Source: Leeuwenhoekiella polynyae
GTDB taxonomy: Bacteria; Bacteroidota; Bacteroidia; Flavobacteriales; Flavobacteriaceae
Assembly: GCF_004104075.1 (NCBI RefSeq)
Contig: NZ_QOVK01000008.1
Span: 62,001 to 126,000 of the forward strand
Length of the DNA: 64,000 nucleotides
Direction of reading: 5' to 3'
This document shows positions 1-8,551 of this stretch, piece by piece (positions within the stretch are counted from its first letter, which is position 1; each line of letters starts with the position of its first letter). The notes under the pieces are model-generated. The model did no database searches. It was not told the origin of the DNA and saw only the letters and a program-made list of their open reading frames with translations. A program made the translations under genes and the position numbers.

Positions 1-431
1 AACTCTCTAAAACGTCCCTTTTGTGGACGGTCTGCACGCCAAACGGGTTGAATTTGATAGCGCTTAAACGGAAACTCAATCTCATTCTGATGCTGCACAA
101 CATAACGCGCAAAAGGCACAGTAAGATCATAACGCAATGCTTTTTCTGAGATTTCAGAAGTTAATGCATTACTATCTTTAGATTCATATGTTTTTTCAGA
201 AACCTTGTTTAAATAATCTCCACTATTTAGAATTTTAAAAATAAGGCGATCTCCTTCATCTCCATATTTTCCCATCAGGGTGCTGCTGTTTTCAAATGAT
301 GGTGTTTCTATAGGTTGAAAACCAAAAAGCTCAAAATTATGTCTAAGCGTATTGATGATATAATTACGTCTTAAAACTTCTTCAGGTGAAAAATCACGCG
401 TTCCTTTAGGTATACTAGGTTTTTGAGCCAT
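1..431 (-). CDS. hisS: Histidine--tRNA ligase, N-terminal part (cut by window edge)
   Basis: Charges tRNA-His in the cytoplasm. The visible 143 residues begin [18 protein letters not shown] and contain the class II motif 1 region, then [14 protein letters not shown] and [20 protein letters not shown], the motif 2 loop typical of HisRS. The start is the ATG at 429-431. The C-terminal two thirds lies outside the window. It is divergent from the permease gene at 573. An AT-rich promoter region of about 140 bp separates them, with an imperfect -7 element on the minus strand (7 of 8 to TAnnTTTG, near 468-475). Confidence 0.95.
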   Translation of the reverse strand, partial: MAQKPSIPKGTRDFSPEEVLRRNYIINTLRHNFELFGFQPIETPSFENSSTLMGKYGDEGDRLIFKILNSGDYLNKVSEKTYESKDSNALTSEISEKALRYDLTVPFARYVVQHQNEIEFPFKRYQIQPVWRADRPQKGRFRE

Positions 432-572
432 TTTATAATTTGTTGTCTATTTAAATAAATGCCCGATAGGGGCTGCAAATATCTTAAAATTTGAGAGTTT
501 GTCTGTCTTAATTTTATAAAACGGTAACTTTTTTAGATTTTAGTAGACCTATGAGTTCAAATCGCATACTCT

Positions 573-1814
573 ATGTTCTCACTCTTTAGAGAAAATATTC
601 GCATAGCCTTTGATTCTATACGCAGCCAACTGCTTAGAACCATTCTTACAGTAGTAATCATCGCTATTGGGATTACTGCTCTTGTGGCTATTTTAAGTCT
701 TGTAAAAGCTTTAGAAAACACGATTAGCAGTGACTTCTCATCTATGGGCGCCAATACTTTTAATATTCAGCGTTATGAATTTACTACACAACGTCGTGGG
801 AGTGGTGAAAAACAGAAAATAAATCCTGTGATTCGTTATACCGAAGTGCGCGATTTTGAAAAGCGCTACACTTATCCATTAACTAAAGTTTCTGTTTCAT
901 TTACCGGCACTACTGCTGCTGAAGTAAAGTATGAAAATCAGGATACAGATCCTGAAGTTACTGTTCTCGGAACCAATGAAAACTTCTTGGACAATGCCGG
1001 TTTAGAATTAGATTCCGGAAGAAATTTCAACTTATTTGATGTTAAGAATAATAATAATGTTTGTATTCTAGGTAGTGATTTTAAAAACGGACTTCTGAAA
1101 AACGTTAATCCTATAGGAAAAACGATAAGCATTCGCGGAACTAAATTTAAAGTGATAGGTGTTCTTGAGGAAAAGGGCTCCACCTTTGGAAACAATCAGG
1201 ATTTAAGGGTTATCATTCCGATTCAAATTGCGCGCTCTATGTTTACGCAACCTAACATTAATTATTCCCTGAGTGTAAAGGTTGAAAATAAAGATATGCT
1301 TGACGGGGCTTTAGACGATGCTATAATTACCTTTAGAAACGTACGAAAACTCGCTCCTATTGAAGAAAACAACTTTGGTATTGGGCGCAGCGATGATCTT
1401 ATCAATCAGATCTCACAGATTAGTGGATATCTTTCGATGGCAGCGTGGATCATCAGCCTGATTACAATTCTAGGTTCATCTATAGCACTTATGAATATCA
1501 TGCTGGTTTCTGTAACAGAACGTACCCGGGAGATCGGCGTACGTAAAGCGCTGGGTGCTAAAAAATCTATTATTGCGGGTCAGTTCTTGATGGAAACTAT
1601 AATGATTGGGCAATTTGGCGGAATATTAGGAATCATTTTAGGAATCGGTATTGGCTTGTTAATTTCTACTGTGGCCAATTTCAATTTTACAACTCCGTGG
1701 ATGGCAATGTTAGCCGCAGTAACTGTAACGCTTATTGTAGCCGTTGTAGCAGGTTTATTTCCGGCTTTGAAAGCGGCTAAATTAGACCCTATAGAATCGC
1801 TTAGATACGAGTAA
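573..1814 (+). CDS. MacB/FtsX-type ABC transporter permease
   Basis: Inner-membrane permease of the MacB family, 413 residues. A first membrane segment lies at about residues 20-43, followed by a large periplasmic MacB_PCD-type domain (about 45-270) and three C-terminal membrane segments forming the FtsX domain. The cytoplasmic loop VTERTREIGVRKALGAKK, which contacts the ATPase, is well preserved. Such permeases work in mechanotransmission or export with a separate ATP-binding subunit; no ATPase gene is adjacent here. The start is ATG at 573; an ATG at 551 is out of frame. The substrate cannot be told from sequence. Confidence 0.9.
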   Translation: MFSLFRENIRIAFDSIRSQLLRTILTVVIIAIGITALVAILSLVKALENTISSDFSSMGANTFNIQRYEFTTQRRGSGEKQKINPVIRYTEVRDFEKRYTYPLTKVSVSFTGTTAAEVKYENQDTDPEVTVLGTNENFLDNAGLELDSGRNFNLFDVKNNNNVCILGSDFKNGLLKNVNPIGKTISIRGTKFKVIGVLEEKGSTFGNNQDLRVIIPIQIARSMFTQPNINYSLSVKVENKDMLDGALDDAIITFRNVRKLAPIEENNFGIGRSDDLINQISQISGYLSMAAWIISLITILGSSIALMNIMLVSVTERTREIGVRKALGAKKSIIAGQFLMETIMIGQFGGILGIILGIGIGLLISTVANFNFTTPWMAMLAAVTVTLIVAVVAGLFPALKAAKLDPIESLRYE

Positions 1815-1913
1815 ACTACCTCGGATCAAACTCACTAGGCATTCGTTAGAAACAAATTTTCAATTTCGCAGCAAGCCTCGGGGGTATTAAATCCCTTGGC
1901 GGTGCCAATAAAA
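1813..1913 (+). repeat. Dispersed 101-bp intergenic repeat, copy A
   Basis: Begins at the stop codon of the permease gene and ends in the A-tract of the next terminator. A second copy lies at 40577-40676 in the same orientation. My hand alignment gives 82 identical positions of 101 with one gap, including an exact 28-base block at 1839-1866. Both copies end with a small hairpin TTGGC-N3-GCCAA. No coding frame is conserved. It is probably a family of dispersed non-coding repeats. Confidence 0.75.
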
Positions 1914-1944
1914 AAAGCCTGATTGAAATTATCAATCAGGCTTT
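1910..1944 (-). terminator. Intrinsic terminator downstream of the DUF6495-like gene
   Basis: A perfect 12-bp stem pairs 1914-1925 with 1933-1944 across a 7-nt loop. Read on the minus strand it is followed by seven T (1910-1916). Confidence 0.85.
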
Positions 1945-1964
1945 AATAGTTTAAAAGGTCTGAA

Positions 1965-2441
1965 TTAATCCACTTCAACAAATTCTTCAAACCATTTGTA
2001 TAAGTCGCCTTGAGTAATATTTGCTCCTTGACGAATCAACACAAAAATATCGTTGTTGCGGTCATCAGATATAAGCTTACTAGAACTATACAAGTTCACT
2101 TCGTCTTTCATAAAGTTTTCCTGCAACCATTTATAACCTTGCGCAGTAGTGATATCTATACTTTTATTTTCTACTTCAATAGAGATCATGCTTATTTTTA
2201 GATCACCAACCTTGAATAAAAACATATGCTGCTGCGAGAAATGCTCCAGATATTCTACTTTTCCTAAAACACCTTCCCAAACCAGATCGCTAAAAACATC
2301 GAGCTCCTGCTCTGCTACTTCAGGTTTATTTTTTTTAATATCGTCCCACTCATCAGCAGTAATAGATTGTGCTGCAAGAAAATTTATAAATTCTTGATGC
2401 ATCTCATCTAATTGTTCTTTTGAAAGTCTGATATATTTCAT
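1965..2441 (-). CDS. DUF6495-like conserved flavobacterial protein
   Basis: A 158-residue soluble acidic protein starting MKYIRLSKEQLDEMHQEF. It has no signal peptide or membrane segment. I recognise it as a conserved Flavobacteriia family (I believe DUF6495), function unknown. It lies directly downstream of rplI on the same strand, but a strong terminator (2465-2491) separates the two, so it is probably expressed by read-through or from a weak promoter in the 68-bp gap. The closing terminator is at 1910-1944. No catalytic motif is evident. Confidence 0.7.
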   Translation of the reverse strand: MKYIRLSKEQLDEMHQEFINFLAAQSITADEWDDIKKNKPEVAEQELDVFSDLVWEGVLGKVEYLEHFSQQHMFLFKVGDLKISMISIEVENKSIDITTAQGYKWLQENFMKDEVNLYSSSKLISDDRNNDIFVLIRQGANITQGDLYKWFEEFVEVD

Positions 2442-2464
2442 AATCTGAGAATTTTTTAAATAAA

Positions 2465-2491
2465 AAAAGCTTCCGTCAGACGGAAGCTTTT
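2465..2491 (-). terminator. Intrinsic terminator of the rpsF-rpsR-rplI operon
   Basis: A perfect 13-bp inverted repeat (2465-2477 with 2479-2491, arm AAAAGCTTCCGTC) is followed on the minus strand by a run of T (2462-2468). It closes the ribosomal operon just after rplI. Confidence 0.85.
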
Positions 2492-2509
2492 AAGTATAGT
2501 TTAAAAGGC

Positions 2510-2959
2510 TTAAGCCTCTGCTACCACGTCAAATGTAAGATTTGATACTACCTCACGGTGAAAACGAAGACTGGCATCGTATTGACCTAAACGCTTGATA
2601 TTACCACCAGCAATCGTGATGTATTTTTTATCAATCTCAACACCTTCTTTAGAAAGTGCATTTGCAAGATCTGCATCAGTAATAGAACCAAATAATTTGT
2701 CAGCTTCACCGGACTTAGCTGTAAGTTTAATCTCTAAACCGTTTAATTTTTCAGCTTGTGCTTTAGCAGCATCAATTACTTGCTTTTCTTTATACGCACG
2801 TTGCTTTAAATTTTCAGCTAGTACTTTCTTTGCAGAAGGAGTAGCTAAAACAGCGTGACCTTGTGGAATCAAAAAGTTTCTTCCGTAACCGTTTTTTACA
2901 GTAACTAAATCATCAACAAATCCTAGATTGTCGACGTCTTTCTTAAGTATAACTTCCAT
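2510..2959 (-). CDS. rplI: 50S ribosomal protein L9
   Basis: Large-subunit protein L9, 149 residues, close to the usual 148-150. The N-terminal domain has the family signature MEVILKKDVDNLGFVDD and GYGRNFLIPQGHAVLAT. A long charged linker helix (about 45-75) joins it to the C-terminal rRNA-binding domain. It is the last gene of rpsF-rpsR-rplI, 13 bp after rpsR, followed at once by a terminator. The start is the ATG at 2957-2959. Confidence 0.97.
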   Translation of the reverse strand: MEVILKKDVDNLGFVDDLVTVKNGYGRNFLIPQGHAVLATPSAKKVLAENLKQRAYKEKQVIDAAKAQAEKLNGLEIKLTAKSGEADKLFGSITDADLANALSKEGVEIDKKYITIAGGNIKRLGQYDASLRFHREVVSNLTFDVVAEA

Positions 2960-2972
2960 CTTTATCTAGTTT

Positions 2973-3272
2973 TTATTTATATAAATCCGTTACATAAGGC
3001 ATAAGGGCAAGGTGTCTCGCACGCTTAACCGCTACGCTTACTTTACGTTGGTATTTTAATGACGTACCTGTAAGACGACGTGGTAACAATTTACCTTGTT
3101 CGTTTACAAAAGATCCTAACCAATCTGCATCTTTATAGTCAATATATTTAATACCAGAACGCTTAAAACGACAGTATTTTTTTGCTTTTGAGGTCTCAAT
3201 ATTTAACGGAGTTAAATATCTGATTTCCCCATCTTTCTTAGCTTTCGCTTGTTGCTCAATAGATGATGCCAT
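2973..3272 (-). CDS. rpsR: 30S ribosomal protein S18
   Basis: Small-subunit protein S18, 99 residues, somewhat longer than the E. coli form because of an N-terminal extension usual in Bacteroidota ([20 protein letters not shown]). The core is conserved: [18 protein letters not shown] and [20 protein letters not shown]. It binds the S6 partner encoded 2 bp upstream. The neighbours define the standard rpsF-rpsR-rplI operon, here without the priB or ssb gene found between rpsF and rpsR in some other phyla. Confidence 0.97.
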   Translation of the reverse strand: MASSIEQQAKAKKDGEIRYLTPLNIETSKAKKYCRFKRSGIKYIDYKDADWLGSFVNEQGKLLPRRLTGTSLKYQRKVSVAVKRARHLALMPYVTDLYK

Positions 3273-3274
3273 AA

Positions 3275-3613
3275 CTATGCTTTTTCTTTGTTTCTTTTTC
3301 TACGCTTTTCAGCCCACTCAATCGCGTGCTTGTCTAAGCTTACCGTTAAGAAACGCATAATGCGCTCGTCACGTCTAAACTCTAGTTCAAAATTTGCGAT
3401 AACCTCTCCCGGTACCGTGAATTCAAAAAGGTGGTAAAAGCCACTTTTTTTGTTTTGGATTGCGTAAGCTAATTTTTTTAGCCCCCAATCTTCTTTAGCT
3501 ATCATCTTGGCGCCGTTAGAAACAAGAAAATCTTCAAATTTCTTTACTGTTTCCTTTACCTGGTCATCAGATAAAACGGGATTCAAGATGAAAACAGTTT
3601 CGTAATGATTCAT
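3275..3613 (-). CDS. rpsF: 30S ribosomal protein S6
   Basis: Small-subunit protein S6, 112 residues, first gene of the ribosomal operon. It starts [19 protein letters not shown] and has the typical [20 protein letters not shown] strand and a basic C-terminal tail ([13 protein letters not shown]). The start is the ATG at 3611-3613, about 20 nt downstream of the expected transcription start from a very good Bacteroidota promoter (3639-3669). Confidence 0.97.
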   Translation of the reverse strand: MNHYETVFILNPVLSDDQVKETVKKFEDFLVSNGAKMIAKEDWGLKKLAYAIQNKKSGFYHLFEFTVPGEVIANFELEFRRDERIMRFLTVSLDKHAIEWAEKRRKRNKEKA

Positions 3614-3638
3614 AAAATAGTTTATTTAAAAATGAGTG

Positions 3639-3669
3639 CAAAAGTACTTTTAATTTTTCAGATAACAAA
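3639..3669 (-). promoter_or_regulatory. Promoter of rpsF-rpsR-rplI (Bacteroidota consensus)
   Basis: On the minus strand TTTG (3669-3666) is followed after exactly 19 nt by TACTTTTG (3646-3639), a full match to the Bacteroidota -33/-7 consensus TTTG-N19-TAnnTTTG. Confidence 0.85.
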
Positions 3670-3757
3670 AGTTGAAATAGAATATTCGACTATAAACAAT
3701 TCTTTTTATAAACAAAAGTAGATTTATTGAAAAAATATCGATGAACTACACAAAAAA

Positions 3758-3789
3758 GTTGTTTTATACATATATTGTAACTAGATTTG
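3758..3789 (+). promoter_or_regulatory. Promoter of the LytTR regulator gene
   Basis: GTTG at 3758-3761 is followed after 20 nt by TAGATTTG (3782-3789), an exact -7 element. It falls inside the longest open frame (ATG 3741), which argues for the TTG start at 3819. Confidence 0.6.
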
Positions 3790-3818
3790 ATGCACTAACG
3801 CCATCTCAAAACACAACT

Positions 3819-4520
3819 TTGGAAGAACTAATTTTAGACTGTGCTGTTGTAGACGATTCTAGTCTGCAACGCCTCGCAATCGTTAAGATGATTAAAGATC
3901 ATCCCAACCTGCGTCTTGCTGCACAATACAATAACGCAATTGAAACAAAAAATGGACTTCTGGAAACTAAGGTTGACCTTATTTTCTTAGATATTGAAAT
4001 GCCTATTTTAACCGGGTTTGATTTACTTGATGATCTGGTGCACAAGCCACAAATTATATTTGTGACCGGTAAAACAAAATATGCATATAAGGCTTTTAAT
4101 TATAATGCTATTGATTATTTAAGAAAACCGCTTACTAAAGACCGTTTCTTAAATGCCGTTCATAAAGCCATTAATCTACACCGTCTTAAAACCGAAGGTA
4201 ATGTAGAAGATGATGATTATATCTTCGTGAAGAGTAATTTGAAGAAGAAAAAAGTGTTTTTGAACGATCTAAAGTTTATCGAAGCATTAGGAGATTACGT
4301 GAAGTTGGTTACTTACAACGAGCCTATCATAGTACTTTCAACGATGAAAGCTTTTGAAGCCCAGCTTCCGGCAGATCGTTTTATGCGTATCCATAAATCG
4401 TATATTATTAATATGGATAAGGTTGAAAAATACAATAGTAGAAATATAGAGATTGAGGGAGACAAAATCCCTTTAAGCAGACATAAGAAAACAAAACTTA
4501 TGGAAGCACTTTCAAGTTAA
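3819..4520 (+). CDS. LytTR-family response regulator
   Basis: Cytoplasmic two-component regulator: an N-terminal receiver domain (CAVVDDSSLQRL acidic pocket, phosphoacceptor Asp in LIFLDIEMP, Lys in YLRKPL) and a C-terminal LytTR DNA-binding domain (FVKSNLKKKKVFLNDLKFIEA and FMRIHKSYIINMDKV). The frame is open from an ATG at 3741, but I prefer the TTG at 3819. A consensus promoter lies at 3758-3789, and with this start the phosphoacceptor is Asp58, matching Asp57 of the second LytTR regulator at 37811. This start gives 233 residues; 259 is the alternative. No kinase gene is adjacent. Confidence 0.9.
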   Translation: MEELILDCAVVDDSSLQRLAIVKMIKDHPNLRLAAQYNNAIETKNGLLETKVDLIFLDIEMPILTGFDLLDDLVHKPQIIFVTGKTKYAYKAFNYNAIDYLRKPLTKDRFLNAVHKAINLHRLKTEGNVEDDDYIFVKSNLKKKKVFLNDLKFIEALGDYVKLVTYNEPIIVLSTMKAFEAQLPADRFMRIHKSYIINMDKVEKYNSRNIEIEGDKIPLSRHKKTKLMEALSS

Positions 4521-4527
4521 AAAAGAC

Positions 4528-4560
4528 AAAAAAACCTGCTTTATTCAAGCAGGTTTTTTT
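4528..4560. terminator. Bidirectional terminator between the LytTR gene and priA
   Basis: An 11-bp perfect stem (4531-4541 with 4547-4557, arm AAAACCTGCTT), a 5-nt loop, a T-run on the plus strand and an A-run on the other side. It serves two convergent genes. Confidence 0.85.
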
Positions 4561-4564
4561 TTGT

Positions 4565-7021
4565 CTAATAGTTATCTACATCAAGAACTATTTTGACACT
4601 TCGGTATTGAGAAATACTCAGAAAGGTACTTCGAATCTTTAAAATTGCTTTCTTAGTCTTTTCAAGACTTTGCTTTCTAGGAATTTTTATAAGAATGTTT
4701 CTGTAATATTCATTACGAATTCTTGAAACCGGGGGAGGCTCTGGCCCCAAAACCTGATCTTTAAACACATTCTTCAACGCTTGCCCCAGCCATACAGAAG
4801 ATTCTTCTATCTTTTGAAAATCTCGATGTTTGAGTGTAATCTTAATTGTTCGGCAAAAAGGAGGATACTTATATACATGACGCTCTTCAAGTTGCTCATG
4901 ATACATCTTTTCATAAGCATTCATAGAAACTTGTTGCAAGATCTGATGATGCGGATTGTAACTCTGAATTAATACCGTACCACGCTTTTGAGTACGTCCT
5001 GCCCTACCAGAAACTTGCTGAATCAATTGAAAACTACGCTCGTGAGCCCTAAAATCAGGAATATTAAGCATACTATCTGCATTCAAAATTCCTACAAGAG
5101 TCACATTTCTAAAGTCAAGCCCTTTTGTAAGCATTTGCGTTCCTACAAGAATATCTATCTCCCCCTGCTCAAAAGCTGTAATAATTTTCTCAAAACCATA
5201 TTTACCCCGAGTCGTGTCAGAATCCATTCGACCTATATTATGCTCAGGATACAAGTCTTTAAGCTCTACTTCTACTTGTTCTGTACCAAAACCTTTAGTG
5301 TCTAATTCTTCACTGCCGCAGGCCATGCATTTTTGCAACATCGCAATATGATAACCACAGTAATGGCAGCGTAACTGACTGCGGTGCTTATGAAAGGTCA
5401 AACTCACATCACAATTAGGACATTGCGGAGCATGCCCACAGGTATTACACTCTAATATAGGAGAATATCCTCTTCTATTCTGAAACAAGATCACTTGTTC
5501 TCCAAGGTCAAGAGCATCAGTTATCGCACGTAGTAAGTCGTCACTAAAGTGACCGGTCATTCGCTTTTTACGGTGTTTTTCCTGAATATCTATGATGCTA
5601 TTTTCTGGCATTAAAATGTTGCCATAGCGTTCTTTCATCGTGACCAGACCATATTTCCCCGTACTCGCATTATAATATGTTTCTAATGAAGGGGTGGCAG
5701 AACCCAAAAGCACTTTTGCTCCTTGCTGATAGGCCAAAACGATACCTGCATCACGAGCCTGATAACGAGGTGCAGGGTCATATTGTTTATAACTGCTCTC
5801 ATGCTCTTCATCAACAACAACGAGTCCCAGATTCTCAAAAGGTAGAAACAAAGCACTACGCGCGCCTAAAACAAGTTGAGCTTTTGGTGCTTTATTTAAA
5901 ACATTATTCCATACTTCAACACGCTCGTGAACGGAATATTTAGAATGATAAACCGAAAGTTGGTTTCCAAAAAACTCTTGCAACCGGGAAACAAGCTGTG
6001 TTGTAAGAGCGATTTCAGGTAATAAATAGAGTACCTGTTTTCCTTCAGCCAGATACTCTTTTATGAGATTAACATAAACTTCTGTCTTACCAGAAGCTGT
6101 CACACCGTGTAGCAAGCAAACCTCGTGCAGATCAAATGACGCTTTTATTTCATTTAAAGCCTGCTCTTGCTGGTCATTTAATTGTTTAACGGCGCTATCT
6201 TCCTTCCCGGAATAGGTAATACGATCTTTCTGAATCTTATACGTTTCAAAGATCCCCTTACTTATTAGCGCTTTTAACTGAGCAGAAGAAGCTCCACTTT
6301 GCTCCTGCAACTCTTTGGCCTTTATTGGTTTTTTAGCACGCGCCTGTATCGAAAAATAATTGAGTAATAACTCTCGCTGTTTTGGAGCTCTATTGAGTTC
6401 GTCAAGTGCAATATGCATATTTACCTCTTCCTCATATTCTTTAGTAAGACGCACATATTTTACCAACTTAGGCTTATAAGCTTCATAAATCTCCTGATCA
6501 AGTGCCACAAGATCAAGGTCTATCAAGCGGTTTATACTAGGCAGCACTTTCTTTTTTCCCAAAACCTGCATCACTTCGCTAATGCGCAAAATAGACTGAT
6601 CTTTAAAAGCATTTAAAATGGTAATACTTTCATCATCTAAATCCTCAAGATGTTCTTCCGTGAAATTCTTAGAAAGTCTTTTTATTATGGTCTCACTTTC
6701 TAACAGGAAAGCGCCGGGCAGAGCAGCACGCATAACTTCACCCAAGGTAGCCATATAATAGCTTGCCATCCACTGCCAAAAATTCAATTGCGCAAGATGA
6801 ACAACAGGTACTTCATCAAGAATTTGCTCTATTTCTTTAGCTTCGTAAATACGCGGCTCTTCCTGATGTACGCGTATAGCCAAAGCTGTATAAATCTTGC
6901 TTTTGCCAAAAGGCACAGCGAGTCGCATCCCCGGCTTTATGAAAGAATATTCGGCTTCACTGATGCGATACGTGAACGCATTTTCAACAGGAATAGGTAA
7001 GATTACATCTACAAAATACAC
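4565..7021 (-). CDS. priA: Primosomal protein N' (replication restart helicase PriA)
   Basis: DNA helicase that reloads the replisome at stalled forks. 818 residues. The 3'-DNA-binding domain is N-terminal (about 1-200). Walker A GVTASGKTEVY is near residue 307, DEEH near 402, and a zinc region of eight cysteines (CNTCG, CPNC, CHYCG, CMACG) near 522-565. The helicase C-lobe contains GTEQVEVEL, GTQMLTKGLDF and QVSGRAGR. The start is a GTG at 7019-7021; no ATG gives a complete N-terminus. It is preceded by the DUF2147 terminator and convergent with the LytTR gene, sharing a bidirectional terminator. Confidence 0.96.
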   Translation of the reverse strand: MYFVDVILPIPVENAFTYRISEAEYSFIKPGMRLAVPFGKSKIYTALAIRVHQEEPRIYEAKEIEQILDEVPVVHLAQLNFWQWMASYYMATLGEVMRAALPGAFLLESETIIKRLSKNFTEEHLEDLDDESITILNAFKDQSILRISEVMQVLGKKKVLPSINRLIDLDLVALDQEIYEAYKPKLVKYVRLTKEYEEEVNMHIALDELNRAPKQRELLLNYFSIQARAKKPIKAKELQEQSGASSAQLKALISKGIFETYKIQKDRITYSGKEDSAVKQLNDQQEQALNEIKASFDLHEVCLLHGVTASGKTEVYVNLIKEYLAEGKQVLYLLPEIALTTQLVSRLQEFFGNQLSVYHSKYSVHERVEVWNNVLNKAPKAQLVLGARSALFLPFENLGLVVVDEEHESSYKQYDPAPRYQARDAGIVLAYQQGAKVLLGSATPSLETYYNASTGKYGLVTMKERYGNILMPENSIIDIQEKHRKKRMTGHFSDDLLRAITDALDLGEQVILFQNRRGYSPILECNTCGHAPQCPNCDVSLTFHKHRSQLRCHYCGYHIAMLQKCMACGSEELDTKGFGTEQVEVELKDLYPEHNIGRMDSDTTRGKYGFEKIITAFEQGEIDILVGTQMLTKGLDFRNVTLVGILNADSMLNIPDFRAHERSFQLIQQVSGRAGRTQKRGTVLIQSYNPHHQILQQVSMNAYEKMYHEQLEERHVYKYPPFCRTIKITLKHRDFQKIEESSVWLGQALKNVFKDQVLGPEPPPVSRIRNEYYRNILIKIPRKQSLEKTKKAILKIRSTFLSISQYRSVKIVLDVDNY

Positions 7022-7033
7022 GAAGGTAAAGAT

Positions 7034-7069
7034 AAAAAAAAGGCTGTCTCCAGTTTTAGAAACAGCCTT
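7034..7069 (-). terminator. Intrinsic terminator of the DUF2147 gene
   Basis: An 11-bp stem with one G-U wobble on the minus-strand RNA pairs 7040-7050 with 7059-7069. It is followed by a T-run (7034-7041 as A on the plus strand). Confidence 0.8.
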
Positions 7070-7089
7070 AGTTTATAAGAAGTTTAGTG

Positions 7090-7518
7090 TTATTTCACTC
7101 GTGTCCAATATTGGGTTCTTCCTAGTAACGAAAAACCTATATAACCACGAACTTTTAATTTATCTGGATTCTCCAGTTCAATTAAACACTTATAGAGTTT
7201 TCCACTTTGAGGATCTAAAATTTTGCCATCATTATACTCGTCACCATCTTTTTCTAAACCTTTGATGATCACAAGATCCTGAATGGGTTTCCCTTTATCA
7301 GAACCGGGGCAATCTACACATTTAGCATCTTGACGATCTTTATTTAAGATCTCCGCAATTTTACCGTAAACCTTTCCGTCTTGTCTATAGATTTCAACAA
7401 TTGATTTTGCTTCACCGGTTTCGTCATCAATAGTTTTCCATTTACCGGTAACATCTTGAGCAAACATTCCTGCTGTAGAAATAAGAGCAAACATTAAAAA
7501 AGCGCATATTTTTTTCAT
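7090..7518 (-). CDS. DUF2147 domain secreted protein
   Basis: A 142-residue exported protein with a clear signal peptide (MKKICAFLMFALISTAGMFA, cleavage after Ala20). The mature part starts DVTGKWKTIDDETGEAKSIV and ends with the lipocalin-like strand pattern of DUF2147 (VRGYIGFSLLGRTQYWTRVK). The central KDRQDAKCVDCPGSDKGKP carries the CxxC pair typical of the family. Function is unknown; family members are periplasmic small beta-barrel proteins. Monocistronic, closed by its own terminator. Confidence 0.88.
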   Translation of the reverse strand: MKKICAFLMFALISTAGMFAQDVTGKWKTIDDETGEAKSIVEIYRQDGKVYGKIAEILNKDRQDAKCVDCPGSDKGKPIQDLVIIKGLEKDGDEYNDGKILDPQSGKLYKCLIELENPDKLKVRGYIGFSLLGRTQYWTRVK

Positions 7519-7600
7519 AATCGTTATTTAAAAGGGGTTATAATTTTTAATTCAACAAGATACTAATACCAATAATAAGATATTTTTAATAATTCAAAAG

Positions 7601-8551
7601 TTAAATTGAAGATATTTGCGATTTTTTAAGATCTCTCCGCTTTTTCAGGCGATACATCGTAGCATTTAATTCAAAACCCAAAAGCAATAAGTTAGAATTA
7701 AGCCAGATATAAACCATCATAATCAATAACGCACCTATTGAACCGTATAACTGGTTATACGTTGCAAAATTATTAATGTAAATACCGAACAAATAAGTTG
7801 TCACAACAAATAATATAGTGGTTAGAGTTGCTCCTATTGAAAAAAATCGGGTGCTTTTTCCTTCTTTGGTTCCAAAATAATACAGCGTTGCTACCACTCC
7901 ATAAATCAGAATTAAAAGGGAAATAAAACTTCCTAGTCTGGACATCCACAAATTATCTTCATTTACGATACCGCGCCTTTTTAATTCTGTAATAGAAAAC
8001 TGAAGGTACAGTACTGCTATAACTACTAGGAGCAATAACAGTGCCAACATTAACGAAACCCCCAGAGCCACAGCATATTGCTTAAACATATTTCTATTAG
8101 TGACCGAATGAAAACTATATTCAAAGCCCGTGAATATCGCGTTCACGCCGTTTGCCATCAAGAATATAGCAAATATTAAAGTAAATGATAAAAGTCCGCC
8201 GCGCTGGTTCGCTGCAATATCCAAGAGAATAGGATCAAAAAATTCCTGAGTTTGGGGCGGTAATAAATTATTTATAAAAGAAAGAAAATCGGTTTGAAAT
8301 CCATTTATTGGGACGTATGGAATCAAGTTCAAAATGAATAGAAAAAAAGGAAAAAGCGCCATAAAAAAACTGAATGCAACTGCACTTGCACGGGTTGCAA
8401 AAGTTCCTTTAATAATGCCAATGGCATACATTTCCCAAAAGTCATAAAGCGACAAGCCTTCAAAGCCGGGTAAAATAATTGTCTTTGCCCATTTGACCAG
8501 AGGTAGTAATAATGGAATCGTCTTTAATTTATCATCCCACTCGTCACTCAT
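7601..8551 (-). CDS. YihY/BrkB family membrane protein
   Basis: A polytopic inner-membrane protein with six predicted hydrophobic segments and the family motif RASAVAFSFFMALFPFFLF near residue 60. The usual YihY length is about 300; this is 316. Members are sometimes named virulence factor BrkB or ribonuclease BN in error; the role is uncertain. The ATG at 8549-8551 overlaps the nadC stop by one base (TGATG), which suggests translational coupling. The open frame also reads through an upstream TTG (8552-8554), which I do not prefer. Confidence 0.88.
   Translation of the reverse strand: MSDEWDDKLKTIPLLLPLVKWAKTIILPGFEGLSLYDFWEMYAIGIIKGTFATRASAVAFSFFMALFPFFLFILNLIPYVPINGFQTDFLSFINNLLPPQTQEFFDPILLDIAANQRGGLLSFTLIFAIFLMANGVNAIFTGFEYSFHSVTNRNMFKQYAVALGVSLMLALLLLLVVIAVLYLQFSITELKRRGIVNEDNLWMSRLGSFISLLILIYGVVATLYYFGTKEGKSTRFFSIGATLTTILFVVTTYLFGIYINNFATYNQLYGSIGALLIMMVYIWLNSNLLLLGFELNATMYRLKKRRDLKKSQISSI

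Noticed and set aside
4781-5943. Open frames on the plus strand within priA
   Set aside because: They are antisense shadows of priA without start signals, motifs or fitting codon use; the same holds for frames opposite the ATPase, flotillin, uvrB, otsAB and GH127 genes.
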